This document shows positions 10,859-22,689 of a stretch of DNA of 64,000 bases, piece after piece (within the stretch, counting starts at the first letter, position 1; the number at the start of each line of letters is the position of its first letter). A program made the position numbers and the translations under genes. The stretch spans positions 1 to 64,000 of the forward strand of contig JADDOH010023038.1 in NCBI GenBank assembly GCA_016648135.1. The letters run 5' to 3'. The notes beneath the pieces were generated by a model that was not told where the DNA came from, ran no database searches, and saw only the letters and a list, made by a program, of their open reading frames with translations. This stretch comes from Agrypnia vestita (lineage: Eukaryota; Arthropoda; Insecta; Trichoptera; Phryganeidae).

Positions 10859-11116
10859 CATGTGGGGTATAAAATCAAAGGCAGCAATATCCAAAATTTA
10901 GAAAAAAATGTTTTGAATGCTGTCACCGAGGATTACTAATTTAAAATCTACTGAATTCTAGATTTTATTTATCTATCCCTACCAGAATAATGTTGCCTAA
11001 AAATTTACGAGCCATATTTCCAATAAAATCTCGAAGACTATTATAAATTAATAATCCTCGGTGACGGCATTGAAATTTTTTATGCATATTGTTGTCTTTG
11101 CTTTTATACCCCACAC
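10859..11116. mobile_element. Foldback MITE, family C, copy 1
   Basis: The left arm begins TGTGGGGTATAAAATCAAAG and contains GTCACCGAGGATTACTAATT. The right arm contains AATTAATAATCCTCGGTGAC and ends CTTTTATACCCCACA. Arms of about 85 bp surround an unrelated centre (about 10,950-11,035). No coding potential is seen. A second, more eroded copy lies at 26,375-26,550. Confidence 0.65.
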
Positions 11117-11465
11117 ATTTCTGTAGAAATTTTCGATCTTTTCAATAAACTTGACAAAAATTATGGACAGTGATCAGAGTAGATTTTAACAATTCATTTC
11201 TTTGAGGTCATTAATATATTGTCTGTATTTTAGTTTGTAAGCATAACTTCGACCGCGCGTACATGAGTAGGTATAAGCACGAATATTTTTTAGTTAATGA
11301 TGCAGTTTTATCCAGCATTTTCTATTCTCAAACATACTTAAATAATAGTAAATAAAAATTAAATGCGTTGTGATTGAGTTAAGACAAAATCCATACATTT
11401 TAATGTTATGTTATGTACATATTAATTTATACAACGCCATTTTTTGTAAGAGACGCTTCAAGGGC

Positions 11466-11820
11466 GCTTTACAGGTGCGACATCCCGAAAAAATGAGTTT
11501 TTAGGCTCTTCTTGAAGTGATCCTGGTTCTCCATAGATCGCAGCACTGGAGGCAGCTGATTCCACGTAGCTGGGCCCGCAAAGCTTAAAGCACGTTCCGC
11601 AAACTTGGTGGCTCCAGGTCTCCTTGGTACTACCAGCCTGCAGAGTGCCTCCGATTCAACTGACCGCAGTGTGAGCCGTCTTCCAGTAATATTGTCTGGG
11701 ATACAGAGGTCGATCAAATATTGTGGTGCTTTTCTTTGAAGACTTTTGTACACCATCAGAGGGAGTTTGAAATGTATCTGCTCTGGCAGGCGAAGCCAAT
11801 GTAGCTGCTTGTAATGTAAT
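11466..11820 (-). pseudogene. LINE C-terminal tail, L2/CR1-like
   Basis: The minus-strand frame reads LHWLRLPEQIHFKLPLMVYK, SLQRKAPQYLIDLC, then RRLTLRSVESEALCRLVVPR, FAERALSFAGPATWNQLPP and HFKKSLKTHFF before a stop. This order (LHWLP...Y.L.DLC...VPR...RAFS...WN.LP...FK..LKT.LF) is the standard C-terminus of L2/CR1-group reverse transcriptases. The following GCGCCCTTGAAGCGTCTCTT and TATAAAT sequence (11,465 down to about 11,400, minus strand) fits the family's 3' end. No RT core is present, so it is a 5'-truncated insertion. Confidence 0.8.
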
Positions 11821-11879
11821 ATTTTACTGCATTACAGCATTAATCTAAAATCATTATTGTAGTATCCCGAATATACATG

Positions 11880-12460
11880 TATGAAAAAATATCTTAATGA
11901 ACTAATTAATTAAGTGAACTAATTAAAAAACAATGCAAAAACCATTTATTATATATACTTTTTTTTAGGATGTGAGAGAAAAGAAATAATGAGACAACCC
12001 ATCATCATTGTGAAATCTGTAACTTCAAAATCTATCTCTAAACTGTATTTTGACTAAAAATTCGTTACAGAAACACGCAGCTGCGAAGAAATGACACGAT
12101 CGCAAGTAGGTACCTACGACGCACAATATTTGTCGCACGTTACAAAACAAGCAACGAATATAACGCCGTATAGCTGCTGTTTCCCTCGTTCGCATCTGTG
12201 CTTGGGGCTACGCAATGCATTAATTAGAGAGAAACAAATAATAATCACAATAACTTACAGATAAGACACATGATATTGTATGAAAAAGCGCAAATGTATG
12301 TACCGCACGAAAATCAGTGGCCCGAAAACAATACTTTTAAATACCATAAGCTTAGAAATTTGGAAAACCAAAAATTGTTAAATATTCGTCACAATTTCTG
12401 TTAGGATTTCAAAAAATAAGAAAGAAATCGTTTGCATAGTTATTGAGTTTGAAGCGATCT
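11880..12460. other. Unassigned intergenic DNA
   Basis: Mixed-composition DNA without a supportable gene or a repeat that recurs elsewhere in the window. Confidence 0.35.
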
Positions 12461-12467
12461 CTGGGGG

Positions 12468-12860
12468 ATGGAAGTACCCCTGTTCGGTAAGGCAATGTTA
12501 ATATATTTTGAACACTATCGAATTGGAGAACTCATTGAAAGTCCTACCTATCTATCAATACATGAGAAAATTCGTCTATGCTCCCCTCGTGTCTATGTTC
12601 GGCATTCATTTGTAGCGAAGGGAAAAACTTCATTTCAGAATGAAGACTTCAACACGCACACGTTCACCAATTTGAACACTACAATGTGTTCGCTTCATTT
12701 GTAGTCCTAGTCGGCGAGCGGCGAATGCTCTTTAGTACAGAGCGGAACCTTCGCTCGCGAGCGGAGAGCTCGCGGGCGCTCTGAGCTCCGATCTCCGATA
12801 CACCGGATCAGTCGTCCTTGACGTGTCGCCGCGAGCACTGGTTGTGGCGGGCGCGACGCG
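12468..12860. other. GC-rich unassigned block
   Basis: A 78-codon plus frame (12,468-12,704) runs into a GC-rich segment (about 12,710-12,860). That segment is dense in GAGCG and CGCTC words (CTTCGCTCGCGAGCGGAGAG, TCGCGGGCGCTCTGAGCTCC) that can fold on themselves. The block contrasts sharply with the flanking AT-rich DNA. It could be the end of a DNA transposon or an unannotated promoter region. I cannot assign it. Confidence 0.3.
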
Positions 12861-13359
12861 CGAACACGAATGAATGCATATTTTACTCTAGTTTTTGATG
12901 TCGTGTTTATATCACGTGACTCATATAGAATTGCGTGCCATATACACTAGATATGATAATGATAATGTGCGTTTGATAATATTATGGAAAGAAATATTGT
13001 AGCCTTCCGAGTTTTAAAAAACCGTGTCCTAGGTATCACCATATATAAAATACTTTTAAAGTTATATACACCGTAACTGCCGTTTAAAAAATTAGCTTAT
13101 ACAAATGAACAATCGTATTCAAATGCTTCGCAAATAGTGTTCAATAACAACAAGGAAATTTTAAAATAACGAATAATTACGCATAAGCTGCCGTATTGAT
13201 TCAAAACTTTGACATAAGCAATGTCATGCAAAAGCCGTGGTTGAAAAAGAGATGATCCTTATTTACAATATAATATATTATAACGTGCAAGTTATAATAG
13301 TTTAATATATTACAACGTATATATGTATATACACATATAATATAGGTATTTATATACCT

Positions 13360-14060
13360 TGATGTACCGGAATATGACGCGAACCAGGTTATTAATTTTG
13401 TCCTAGGGCAATACCGAAATCAAAGCGCCCATGTTTCGAAGATCAAGCGCCATGTGGTCACAGCCGGTCATGTTCGATCTTTTGTTCGAGGACGAAATAT
13501 GTGACCTATTGTTCAAAAAAATAACATTGCGACGGACGATCGCTCTTAGGATAGCCCGCCATAAAACATATGAAACAATGAATTAGAAAGTTAGGGTTGC
13601 CGAAGACATTAAAAGTGCACGGCCTTTTGTTAGGATGGGCAATACGTTCGCAACCTTTTGTTCTTAAGTAACATCTTGGAAGGGTAAAAACGGTAAACCT
13701 TTTCTTGCAGCGGGACGTATATCTCTAACCCCGATTAAACAATAGAAAGAACATCCTTGGCCAAATGCGAACACATGGGACAACGGTTTAGAAAGCTGCG
13801 TTTGTTAGAGAAGTCGCCATTGTTTTGGGAAAGACATTTTTTAGAAAAACAAGATAATAATTCCGAAAGTCGTCGCAGTAAACTTACTATTGTCCTCGAC
13901 AGACAATAGAGATGTTTTAGAAAGCGCTGACATACCGATCTCCCACATGGCGACGCTATCCGCGAGATGTAGGATCGTATAAATCATATTATTAATATAA
14001 GGGCGCGAAGATCCCTCAACGCACGACCAGGCGGTCATTATCAATAAAGATAACAGGGGT
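13360..14060. repeat. LTR-like segment (possible solo LTR)
   Basis: Composition changes abruptly at about 13,360 and returns to AT-rich near 14,110. Near the right side a TATA-like box (GTATAAATC, about 13,976) is followed by GGGCGCGAAGATCCCTCAAC, an AATAAAG signal (about 14,042) and a purine-rich run (AAGAAGGTAGAGG, about 14,070). This is the promoter to polyadenylation order of a retrotransposon LTR. No partner LTR and no gag-pol coding were found, so this is tentative. Confidence 0.3.
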
Positions 14061-15605
14061 CAATCAATTAAGAAGGTAGAGGCCGAATTAGAAATTGAGG
14101 CAAAGTGGTGAATCATAATATCAATGTAATATGTACCTAATTAATGAGCAACTGATATGTTTAATTTAAGTAAGGTAATGATTTTAGATAACCCAGGCCA
14201 CCTCTGCAGGTGGATGTTACTCGTTTTATATGTAGTTTCCTCATTTATTCTGTATTCTATTGTTAAGTATCGAAATGAACGGGACATTGCAATTTGAAAT
14301 AATAACGAGATCATCCCGAATTAATCTAACTTGTAGCAAATAATAGAAAATGTATTGATCGTAACAAAAGGAAAAAATTTGATTGTATTATTGCCGACGA
14401 TGTTTGATATTGATGTAATATATAATATATAACGTAATAGAATATTATCTCGTGAAAAGATGTAACACGGTTGAAGAGATATAAGATTCCGACTTTTTAG
14501 TCTTTTGAAATCTGTCTGCAGAATGAATTTTAGCACACGGGGTTGAAACAAAATAGTTTAATTAATTGCAAATAAGTAAATGCCGTGTTGGAATAAACAT
14601 TAATATTACTTTAGATCGAGGCTTTCATGTCTTATGTTTTCATATATTACATACACCTAGTTGAATAATGTTAATTTGTGAGTTTTAATTATTTTTAAGA
14701 ATAATGTTAATTTGTCATTAGTTATTTAAGCTCCCAATATTGTGTTTTTTTATACAAATTTGTAGGTTGTAGGTATATAACCTATCTGTAAACATGCAAT
14801 TATTGTTTTGATTACTCGTTTAAGCAATATAATTTGTCGGTCTATTTTAAAATAGTTGTTTTAATCTAGTAATAATAAAGCTCAAAATAATTCTTGTTTG
14901 GAAAATTTTCAATTGTCTGCCGGGTGGAATGTGGCTTATATAATTTTTTAGTGTTCTCTATTTTTATTCTTTTCCTATATTCTTATACCAGGGGTGGAAG
15001 AAAGCTGATTTGATAAGATAATGATTAGTATAATGAAAGTCCAAAAAAAAATGTTTTGCATTCAATCCAGCTACATATTGAAGTAAGAATTTTCATTATT
15101 TAGGTGTAAATAATGTTACATTAATTAATTTACGCCAAGTTTTCTTAATTTTTCTTCTAGTAATAAGGTTTAACATAATTTCTTGAAAAAAAAAAGTGTC
15201 TATCGAATTTGATTATGTTAGTATATGTAAGCATTCCTTTCGGGAAAGTGGCGTTGATGCAAATTCATGTACTTTGTAATCCCAAAAGAAATTACAAAGA
15301 TGTATACAGAACATTAACATTAGGGGACCCGCTTGAAGCATGTATCCCATGTAAATAAGTTTTTATGTTAATTGATTCACTAAGAAATGCCACGATGTCT
15401 GTATAATTTTAGCCCTTTGTTTTGTATCTCTATGTCACATATTGACAAATATGTTTGGTCCAACTAAGAAGTACGATAGCTTGTTTTATTTAAGCTAAAA
15501 TTAAAAATAAAACTAAGTATCAAGTACATGTTGTCATTGTTAAAGAAAAAAAAATTAAAAAGAAAAAGAAAGGAAGAGAATATGCGGAGTGGTAAATTTT
15601 AAATG

Positions 15606-15715
15606 TAAATGATAAGGATTGACCTGTAATGATGTAATGTATAAATAACGTTGAATCAATGTTAATGATAAGGATTGACCTATAACGATGTAATGTATAA
15701 ATAACGTTAAATATT
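15606..15715. repeat. Two-copy tandem repeat, 56-bp period
   Basis: GATAAGGATTGACC followed by a near-identical GATGTAATGTATAAATAACG block begins at 15,611 and again at 15,667. The words TATGTAAGCA and GTTGATGC...AATT...TG also recur at about 15,226-15,270 and 15,904-15,950, so this AT-rich interval is internally repetitive at two scales. Confidence 0.55.
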
Positions 15716-16099
15716 GAGAGGCCTACTGTAAGAATCAAACCGACGACTTAATAATAAGATTAATATTGTAATGCATACTCAAGGAATTTTACTGTGATCT
15801 AATGAAACCCTGCGTCAATCCCATGTAATTAGTCAATAATGGTAGAAATAACTGGTCGATAAAAATATGTCTATCTGGCGTGTCGATTTAATTAAGTATG
15901 TATATGTAAGCAGTTTTATTTTGGGTAATAAGTGTTGATGCGAATTTGTGTTTTCAATTTTCCGCCTTTGCCAATTTGTACTGTAATATTTTCCTTAAGT
16001 TTAATTCATTTTGCAATGTTTTTTTGGTGACGGGATAGGGATATGAACAGTGAACAAAGCGTTCGTGAAATAACAAAGTGTTTAGGCCTACATACCAGA

Positions 16100-17230
16100 A
16101 AAGCATCGAGATTAGCCGCAAACTGGGAGAACAATAGGGGGCGGAACGGAGGCAACATTGGGTTCAGTAACCAATAGCGTCAATCGGGACCTAGGAGGGA
16201 TCGGGAGAGACGAATGAACGATGGAGGCGGACATCAAAGGAGCCAATCGGCGGAAGACCAACTGGAGGCTTCCCCTCGACTCCCCGCGACCACACCCTGG
16301 GTCGCCGGAGAGAGGATATAAGGCGAAACCAGCCGCCAAGAAGGAGTTGAGTTGAGTTGAGTTGAGTCGAGTTGAGTAGAGTTGAGTGGAGTTATGAGTT
16401 GAAGTTAGAAGCTGAAGGTGGAGAAACCAGGAACTCTAGCCTGACCCGTAAAATCGGTCCGGCCGAATACCCTGGTAACTCTCGAAGAAAGTAAGTCCGA
16501 ACGGTAGCGACCACCGAATCGGCATCGCGACGCCAGAAACGACGTATCAGAAACCGCGACGCACAGTGTACCGCCGCGACGCCCAGTGACAAAAGAAGCG
16601 ACGCCCCGCTGCCGACCGCCACGACGCCGACGTCAGAAGCCGCCGACGTAGCCTGCACAGTCAGAGGACGACGCCGACGCCAGAAGCCGCCAGAAGCCGC
16701 CGCCCACCACGAAGCAGCACGAAGAAGACACCTGCCGAACTCTCCGAAACAGGTTACCCCGATCTAAAGACTTTTTCTCCGCCCACCTGGTTCTACCGAA
16801 GTGTTAATTTAATCTCGTCACCATCCATTTTAGCAGTAAGATCAGATTTTTTATGTGTTTTGTCTTTTTTTCTTTCTTTGTTTATAATTTTGTCCTCTCC
16901 CTCTAAATTAGGGTTCATGTAATTTTTAAATTAGTAACCACTTTGCTGCGTCGTATGTAAGTTAAGATTAATGTTTCATGTAAATTAATTTGCTACAGTG
17001 CCCAATATAGAAACTTGTAAAATTGTTTCGATTTTATTATTTTTATATCCCTTCACCCGCCTCGAGATATCAGTGTCCTAGTCAGTCACCTGACGTTTTG
17101 ATTGTACCTAGGGGAGGGCGTAACCGCCGGCATACGCAGATCTGAGATCTCCCGGCCGGTTTACCACACCGTGATTTTATATCACCTCTGACCCCTCAGA
17201 CCTTACCCCCCCGACTCCGGTATATCATAT
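16100..17230. other. GC-rich block with TATA box and GAGTT microsatellite
   Basis: About 16,130-16,760 is strongly GC-rich. A TATA motif (GAGGATATAAGGCG, about 16,311-16,324) is followed about 25-75 bp later by a run of GAGTT units (16,346-16,400), and then by repeats of GACGCCGACG and CAGAAGCCGCC. A second GC-rich patch with AGATCTGAGATCTCCCGGCC lies at about 17,090-17,220. There is no open frame on the plus strand after the TATA box, and the minus-strand frames are compositional. Either a retrotransposon LTR plus leader or a non-coding promoter could look like this. It lies 400-1500 bp upstream of Vha13. Confidence 0.4.
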
Positions 17231-17454
17231 TCATTCATTATTAATTTTTAAAAAGTACCTAAAGTGCAAAAAATAATATGGTACCTACGTAATGAAATGT
17301 GCATGCAGCCAGTGATCAGTTAGTTATTCACATAATGTAAAGTTTTTGTCTTATAACATGTACACTGCTTAGAAAAAGTTCTTATCAAACAATCTCTTAA
17401 AATTCATAGCCAATGAATGAAAAGGTCTTTTTTACTATGTACGTAATACTTTAT

Positions 17455-17621
17455 TTACAATCTGCGTCGTGCGCAGTCACAATTTGAGCGCCTGATTTGA
17501 CACTAGCGCGACTGGCGATAGAAAATACAACTAAAAAAAATCATATGACTTGGTCACTTGTCTAGAAATCTATTGATTTGGTTCTTCTTCATAACGGGTG
17601 TTCCTTGTCCAATTTTCCGAA
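17455..17621 (+). promoter_or_regulatory. Probable Vha13 promoter and 5'UTR
   Basis: A short GC-richer patch (GCGTCGTGCGCAGTCACAAT, 17,465-17,484; ACTAGCGCGACTGGCGATAG) lies 100-160 bp before the Vha13 ATG, followed by a pyrimidine-rich leader (GGTTCTTCTTCATAACGG). No TATA box is seen, as is common for insect housekeeping genes. The exact start site cannot be read from sequence. Confidence 0.4.
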
Positions 17622-20600
17622 ATGGCTAGCCAAACTCAAGGAATTCAGCAACTTCTAGCAGCCGAAAAGCGAGCTGCAGAAAAAGTTTCCGAGGCGAGAA
17701 AGCGTGAGTACTTTTAGAATTGTAAAAATGGTAATTTTTGACTATAATGTTTCATACTTTGGGTGTAACCCCTTTCTTTTGTCATATTTTGGAGTTTTGA
17801 TTGCATCTCGGGGTTTGATTATTTGTCAATTCTCTTCTGAAGAGTCTTAAGTAGTGTTAATTTAATATATCCTCCCAAAAAATCGTTAATAAGCTTTTTT
17901 CTGTCAAAATTGTTGACACTGTCCTTGGGGTTTGGGGCTTATAAATCATAAATTGCTTATTTAGAATGATTATCGTGATAAACCTCGACCAAATGTTTAG
18001 TTTTTCATATATTGAAGTGAATTTTACAATATAGAAAACTTTCCAAAAAAATATGCCTTTCATCAGTTTAAGATATAGAATGATACTAATCAGATAACAA
18101 CATTTTGTCAAAGCACGAATAGTAAAATGTAGTACATAAATTAATATGTATTTTTGCCTTTGATTTTGATCAATAGCAAGGTCTTATATTCTCGACTTTC
18201 ATTTTCTATCCTTACATAAAATATCTTTATGTACCGAAATCTATTGGTTATACAATTACAAATACTACACCCTGCAGAAATAACAGAGGTAGAATGCCAC
18301 CAGTATAAATTGGCGTGCGAGGGAGGTTGTCCCTGTCGTGAAACAGAAGTTGCCCGGGTGTAAATTTATTACACAATACATAATATACAGAGTGGCCAGT
18401 ACATTGACAAATATATTGTATGATATTATAATAGAAATTTGGTTGGGCAACACTAAAGAAACAAACCAGTAATGCCGGCCGCTCTGTCTAGAATCCCGTC
18501 AGACGATAATATTGGTCCATTATTTGCATTTTCAGCTTCGCAAAACTTTAAAACTACATTGGCAATTATTCTTGCACCACCTGCAAGGTGTTGCAAGACT
18601 GTTTTGGACATAATTCAGTGTATATTGGAAATCAAGATATCACAGCTCGCGCGCAAATACGAGATTCAACTGAATGACAGAGCGAGGGATTACCACCAGG
18701 TGTGGGCGTGGTGGGTTCTAGTTCCAAAGTCGCCGCATGCCAATTTGCGTTGCGCAAGCTATATGCATTTTTCTTTTGGATCATCGATCACCAAGTCAAC
18801 TCACTGATCACCAGATATGGTTAACGGGATCTCTGCTATAAAATAAAATAAAAAAATGTAGTAAAATATAAAAACAATTTCAATTGTTACATTTTTTATA
18901 ATTCTAATTTATCTCTACAACGCTGAAATTTGGACTACGGAGACTAGAAGTGTGGTAAAGGTGATGGTGTTACGCGTATCATGGACACCTCCCAGACTAA
19001 AGTATTAATTGAGAAAATTGAGAAACAAGGTTGAGATCATGACTGCAGTACATCTTTTTCATGCGGATAAAGGTTGCGCGTTTGATTTCAACAGGAAGGT
19101 CCCAGCGTTGAGATCCAACTCAAAATTCTCGCATGTCTTCGCTACTTGGTTCAGCAGAAGTCTTAAATCCTTAACATTGCTTGCCAGAAGTACCGTATAA
19201 TTTGCTTGCTTTTCAGTGGCATATTTTAAATTAAAATTTAGGTTTTCTGGTGCATATTATGTGTGTGAATGTATGCTAATGAAAAATATTATGTAGTTAA
19301 ATAACTTTTACATTACTTTTCCAGGCAAGGCCCGCAGGTTGAAGGAAGCCAAGGAAGAAGCCCAGGAGGAGATTGAGAAGTACAGGAAAGAGAGGGTCAA
19401 GCAGTTCACGGAGTTCGAGGCTAAGGTGAGATTGATGTTCATTAAGAGAAGTTGACCACAACGTAAAACAAATGTTGATCTTTCACGAACAACAACAATT
19501 GTATCAATGCATTAATATATGATTTTTTTTCTTACGCCATATTGAAAAACTATTTCTTATAAGGAAACTAGATGCACAAAATATAAAAAAAAATGCACTT
19601 TGTTATACAAGGTGTAATCTAAGAAAGATATAAGAAATAATTTAAGAAAGACAATTGTATTAGTATGTGTAAGTCATGCGCATGACGCACATTGATTCCT
19701 TGTATTGTATTACAACGTAGACACCAACACAACGAAACAATCTGCATTGTACGATGCACATTGTTTCGTTGTGTTATGTGTTGACAATCGAATTAGTATG
19801 TATGAGCCATGCATAGGCACAGCTCACACATACTAAATCGATTGTCTTTCTTAAATGGAAAGACCTATAAAAGAGCTTGTCTTGTATTCCACAATACTTT
19901 AGGTTGGTAGATTCCCACCTAAAATATGAGTCGAAAATGTTTAAGCTACAATGTCCCAATATCAGTAGTTACGGGGATAAGCGACATAAAGTTTGCATTT
20001 TTTCCAATATTTCTGACTTATCTTTTGTAAAATATTAGAGTATCATTTAAGTACTTATATTGAAAATTTAAGTGAAATAAAATAATTAAAACTATGCAGA
20101 AATTTAGAATAAAAATAGAACTTATTTGTGAATTCTGTGCCTATCTGAAAATTTAAATTAAAAAAATATTACATATCTAGTATCTATGTATAAAAGTGAA
20201 TGTAATGCTGGCTGAAATGTGGTAGACAGAATAAAGAAAGGAGTGCTGAGATGGTTTGATCATGTGAAACGTATGAGCGAGGAAAGGATGGTTAAGAAAA
20301 TATATGGGGCGAGTGTTGAAGGCAACAGGAAAGAGGGTGTCCGCGAAAGATCTGGCATGATCAGATGCTATATTGGAGGATGGCTCTGTTAAAAGCCTCA
20401 ACAACCATAGAGCACGCATGAGAAGATGTATGAATGTAACTGGAGCAAAAGTGGTGTGCCAAGATAGAAAAAGATTGCATTCTATATTGCCTACACCTGC
20501 GGAGAAACGCCATAATGGTTAGTTAGTATGTAAAGTGCAATGTTGAGTAATAATTTTTTGAGAAATTAAATTTCTAAATGTCAAAAATAAATGTTTTAAA

Positions 20601-20946
20601 ATTACACTCCTTCCTTCTTTGTAAAAGTGAATATTATGTGACGCTTGATTTAATTTTGTTTCCAGCACATGGGGTCTCGTGAGGATGTTGCTGCCCGCAT
20701 TGAGAAAGAAACCAAGGTGAAGATTGAGGAGATGAACAAGGCTGTAGAAGTACATAAAGGCCAGGTACGTTCGGAGCATATTGTGATCATTTTATAAATA
20801 ATTAGTGTTGTCAAATCATTCTGTTTTTGTTTTTATTTTTATTTTTTATCTTACATCTTAATTATTTTCTGCAGGTGGTCCAGGAGATTCTGAAGCTGGT
20901 GTACGAGATTAAGCCGGAGCTTCACATCAACTACCGCGTCGGGTAA
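17622..20946 (+). CDS. Vha13: V-type proton ATPase subunit G
   Basis: Subunit G is part of the peripheral stator stalk of the vacuolar H+-ATPase, pairing with subunit E to hold the catalytic V1 head against rotation. Four exons were read: 17,622-17,703, 19,325-19,425, 20,666-20,764 and 20,875-20,946. All introns are GT-AG (donors GTGAGT, GTGAGA, GTACGT) and the joined frame is 117 codons plus TAA, the usual size of the family. The protein begins [20 protein letters not shown] followed by [20 protein letters not shown], which is the highly conserved G-subunit N-terminus. The rest is charged helix ([39 protein letters not shown]) ending [12 protein letters not shown]. There is no signal peptide or membrane span, consistent with a cytosolic stalk subunit. 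Introns 1 and 2 (1.6 and 1.2 kb) hold LINE and MITE insertions. The gene is convergent with hindsight. Confidence 0.95.
18472..18807 (+). other. Unassigned 111-codon open segment in Vha13 intron 1
   Basis: An open frame spans a segment of higher GC than the rest of the intron, beginning [13 protein letters not shown]. No motif is recognised on either strand. An eroded transposon is more likely than an intronic gene. Confidence 0.2.
18905..19200. pseudogene. Two opposed LINE fragments in Vha13 intron 1
   Basis: Plus strand, about 18,920-19,020, reads [20 protein letters not shown], which corresponds to the post-RT segment of RTE-type LINEs (E.WT...K...MVLR.SW). Minus strand, 19,200-19,030, reads [19 protein letters not shown] then [10 protein letters not shown], which corresponds to the RT segment just after the YADD motif (VLLA....DLQ.LLN.V...C..F.L.LN). 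The two pieces lie head to head and neither has a catalytic core. Confidence 0.6.
19615..19865. mobile_element. Foldback MITE, family B, copy 1 (Vha13 intron 2)
   Basis: The ends carry TTTAAGAAAGACAATTG (left) and CGATTGTCTTTCTTAAATGG (right). Inside, TTAGTATGTGTAAGTCATGC opposes GCTCACACATACTAAATCGA, and ACACCAACACAACGAAACAA opposes TTGTTTCGTTGTGTTATGTG. The whole element can fold into one hairpin. It has no coding capacity. A second copy lies at 23,288-23,452. Confidence 0.65.
19866..20100. mobile_element. Foldback MITE, family A, left half (Vha13 intron 2)
   Basis: TCCACAATACTTTAGGTTGG, then ATTCCCACCT, GTCGAAAATGTTTAAGCTAC and AAAGTTTGCATTTTTTCCAA follow the order of the family A left arm. 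No matching right arm is seen before the LINE tail at 20,190. It directly abuts the family B element, so one may have inserted beside the other. Confidence 0.55.
20190..20520 (+). pseudogene. LINE tail fragment, group shared with 22.7 kb
   Basis: The text [20 protein letters not shown] (about 20,252-20,312) and, after frame changes, [20 protein letters not shown] then [10 protein letters not shown] (about 20,400-20,490) parallels the copy at 22,690-23,010. This is the terminal part of a LINE ORF2 inside intron 2 of Vha13, with several frameshifts. Confidence 0.65.
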
Positions 20947-22240
20947 ATGTGAATCCTCTTCACCCAACTACCGGGAGTCGGGCCGCGGTCACCCGGGTCC
21001 TATTCCCATCCCGCCCTTCCCCCCTAACATCGGGAACGATGATTCAACAACATCATAAAATGGCTCCGAGTTCGTCACGTCATCAGTGTGTAAATATATG
21101 AACCCAATACACATGTAAATATTATTCCAAATTATATTATTATTACAATTATTATTGTTCACGATCTAGAAGATGCTAAACTTTGACAATATTAGATGAT
21201 CGAAACAGTTAGGTGTTGTTTTTTTATTTCTAACTTTATCTATTCACCTTTAGAACTCTGATGGGATCTCTGGTGCAAAGAGTCGGCAGCCAAGCTTGAC
21301 AATTAATCCTCAACGTTTCATGTGAATTCTACGATGAATTTGTAACATCAATCAATGTTTAAACTAGTCTAAAGTCAGATTAAAAAGTTTAAAACCTGTC
21401 TATATCATTATAGATAGATTTTAAACTGTCTCTGAGTTCTTGATTTGAGTATTGTGGTTCTTTCTGCTGCTTCAACACTTGCCTCCACTCGGGCCTTCTT
21501 TAGAGCGACAGGGAGTGAGTCTCACGTCTTTACTTGGTCTTGACCTCTCGTCCTCCGTCCTCTTATACTCCCATCACCGATCTCTCCAGGTTGTCTTCCT
21601 CTCTTCCATGTTGATTAAATACCACAATATTTTATATCTTTCTTGCGCAATCTGTTTCAAATGTTACTTTATCAAGTTTCAATGTGACAATGTATTCATG
21701 CAGTTTCAAAATTCAATTTGTATGTGAATGATTTTCAATTTCAGTATCAACACTTGTCGGATAGGTCTTAATTATCTATGACTTATCTTTGTACTAGATG
21801 CCGGTGATGTCTCGGTGAAAAATTGTTCTCACCATTGTCTACGTTGCATTTTTGCAACTTTCTGGCATTGGGAGATAAGTTTTCTTGATACAATGAAGTT
21901 GAGTCAGAATTGATTGCGCAGTATTCAATAGGGTCGCGAGTGCGCGGGTCAAAATAACGGATGATCAGAGTTCTAATTTTTGAAACATTCAATGAATGAT
22001 TGTACTTTAAAAGCCTTTATATCGTAATCCGCTTGAAACATTTTACAGTTATCGATAATATACTCCCTAGATATTTATTTGTTATCAATTTGAATGAGAC
22101 CTGTCATCTCTTAGATATAAGTGGTACATTGTATGCGTATACAGCGGCGAGAGTATTTCAACTTTGGCCCTTTTTACGCCGTGTCCGTTTTCGTTCAGAG
22201 TTTTAACGCTACAATAAAATAAGCTAAATACTTCATTTTT
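20947..22240 (+). other. Vha13 3'UTR and downstream flank
   Basis: GC-rich sequence directly after the stop (20,947-21,070) grades into AT-rich DNA. Canonical AATAAA signals occur at 22,213-22,218 and again at 22,552-22,557, so a 3'UTR of about 1.3 kb is possible. The frames within it lack family resemblance. Confidence 0.4.
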
Positions 22241-22689
22241 GATTGTGTTTTAATTAACTTTTCGATGTGTTAATGATATCATTCCACGCATATGACTTTG
22301 TCATTGTGGCTTTGTAAAACTGAATGTATGTATTTTTAAATTAAAATTTATATATCGTCATTACCTCTCTTTCGGTCGGTCAGTGCACAACCGGTTAGGC
22401 CACCGAGTCGTATTATTATTTGTGTCACCGTCACTGTAACAAATGTCCAAAAATAACCACAGATAAAATGTTAAATAGTCTGGTAATTAAAAAGCATACA
22501 TCAGTTATACTAGCGTAAACAAATATCGTTTATGTACAGTATTAGAGTGGAAATAAAGTATTTAATTTGAAACTGTTGCATTAGTCTTTTATTGGTTGAC
22601 ATCTGAGTGCAATAGTGGTCCAAAAAATACAAAAATATAACTTTTAATCATAATACTAAAAATTGTCTAAAGAATGAAGATAGTAGAAA

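Noticed and set aside
16112..16658. Minus-strand frames of 75 and 88 codons in the GC-rich block
   Set aside because: Compositional frames across a TATA-bearing, repeat-rich non-coding segment; no family resemblance.
18905..19200. Twin-priming inversion of one LINE insertion
   Set aside because: In twin priming the 5' part is inverted relative to an intact 3' end with a tail; here the order is reversed and no tail is present.
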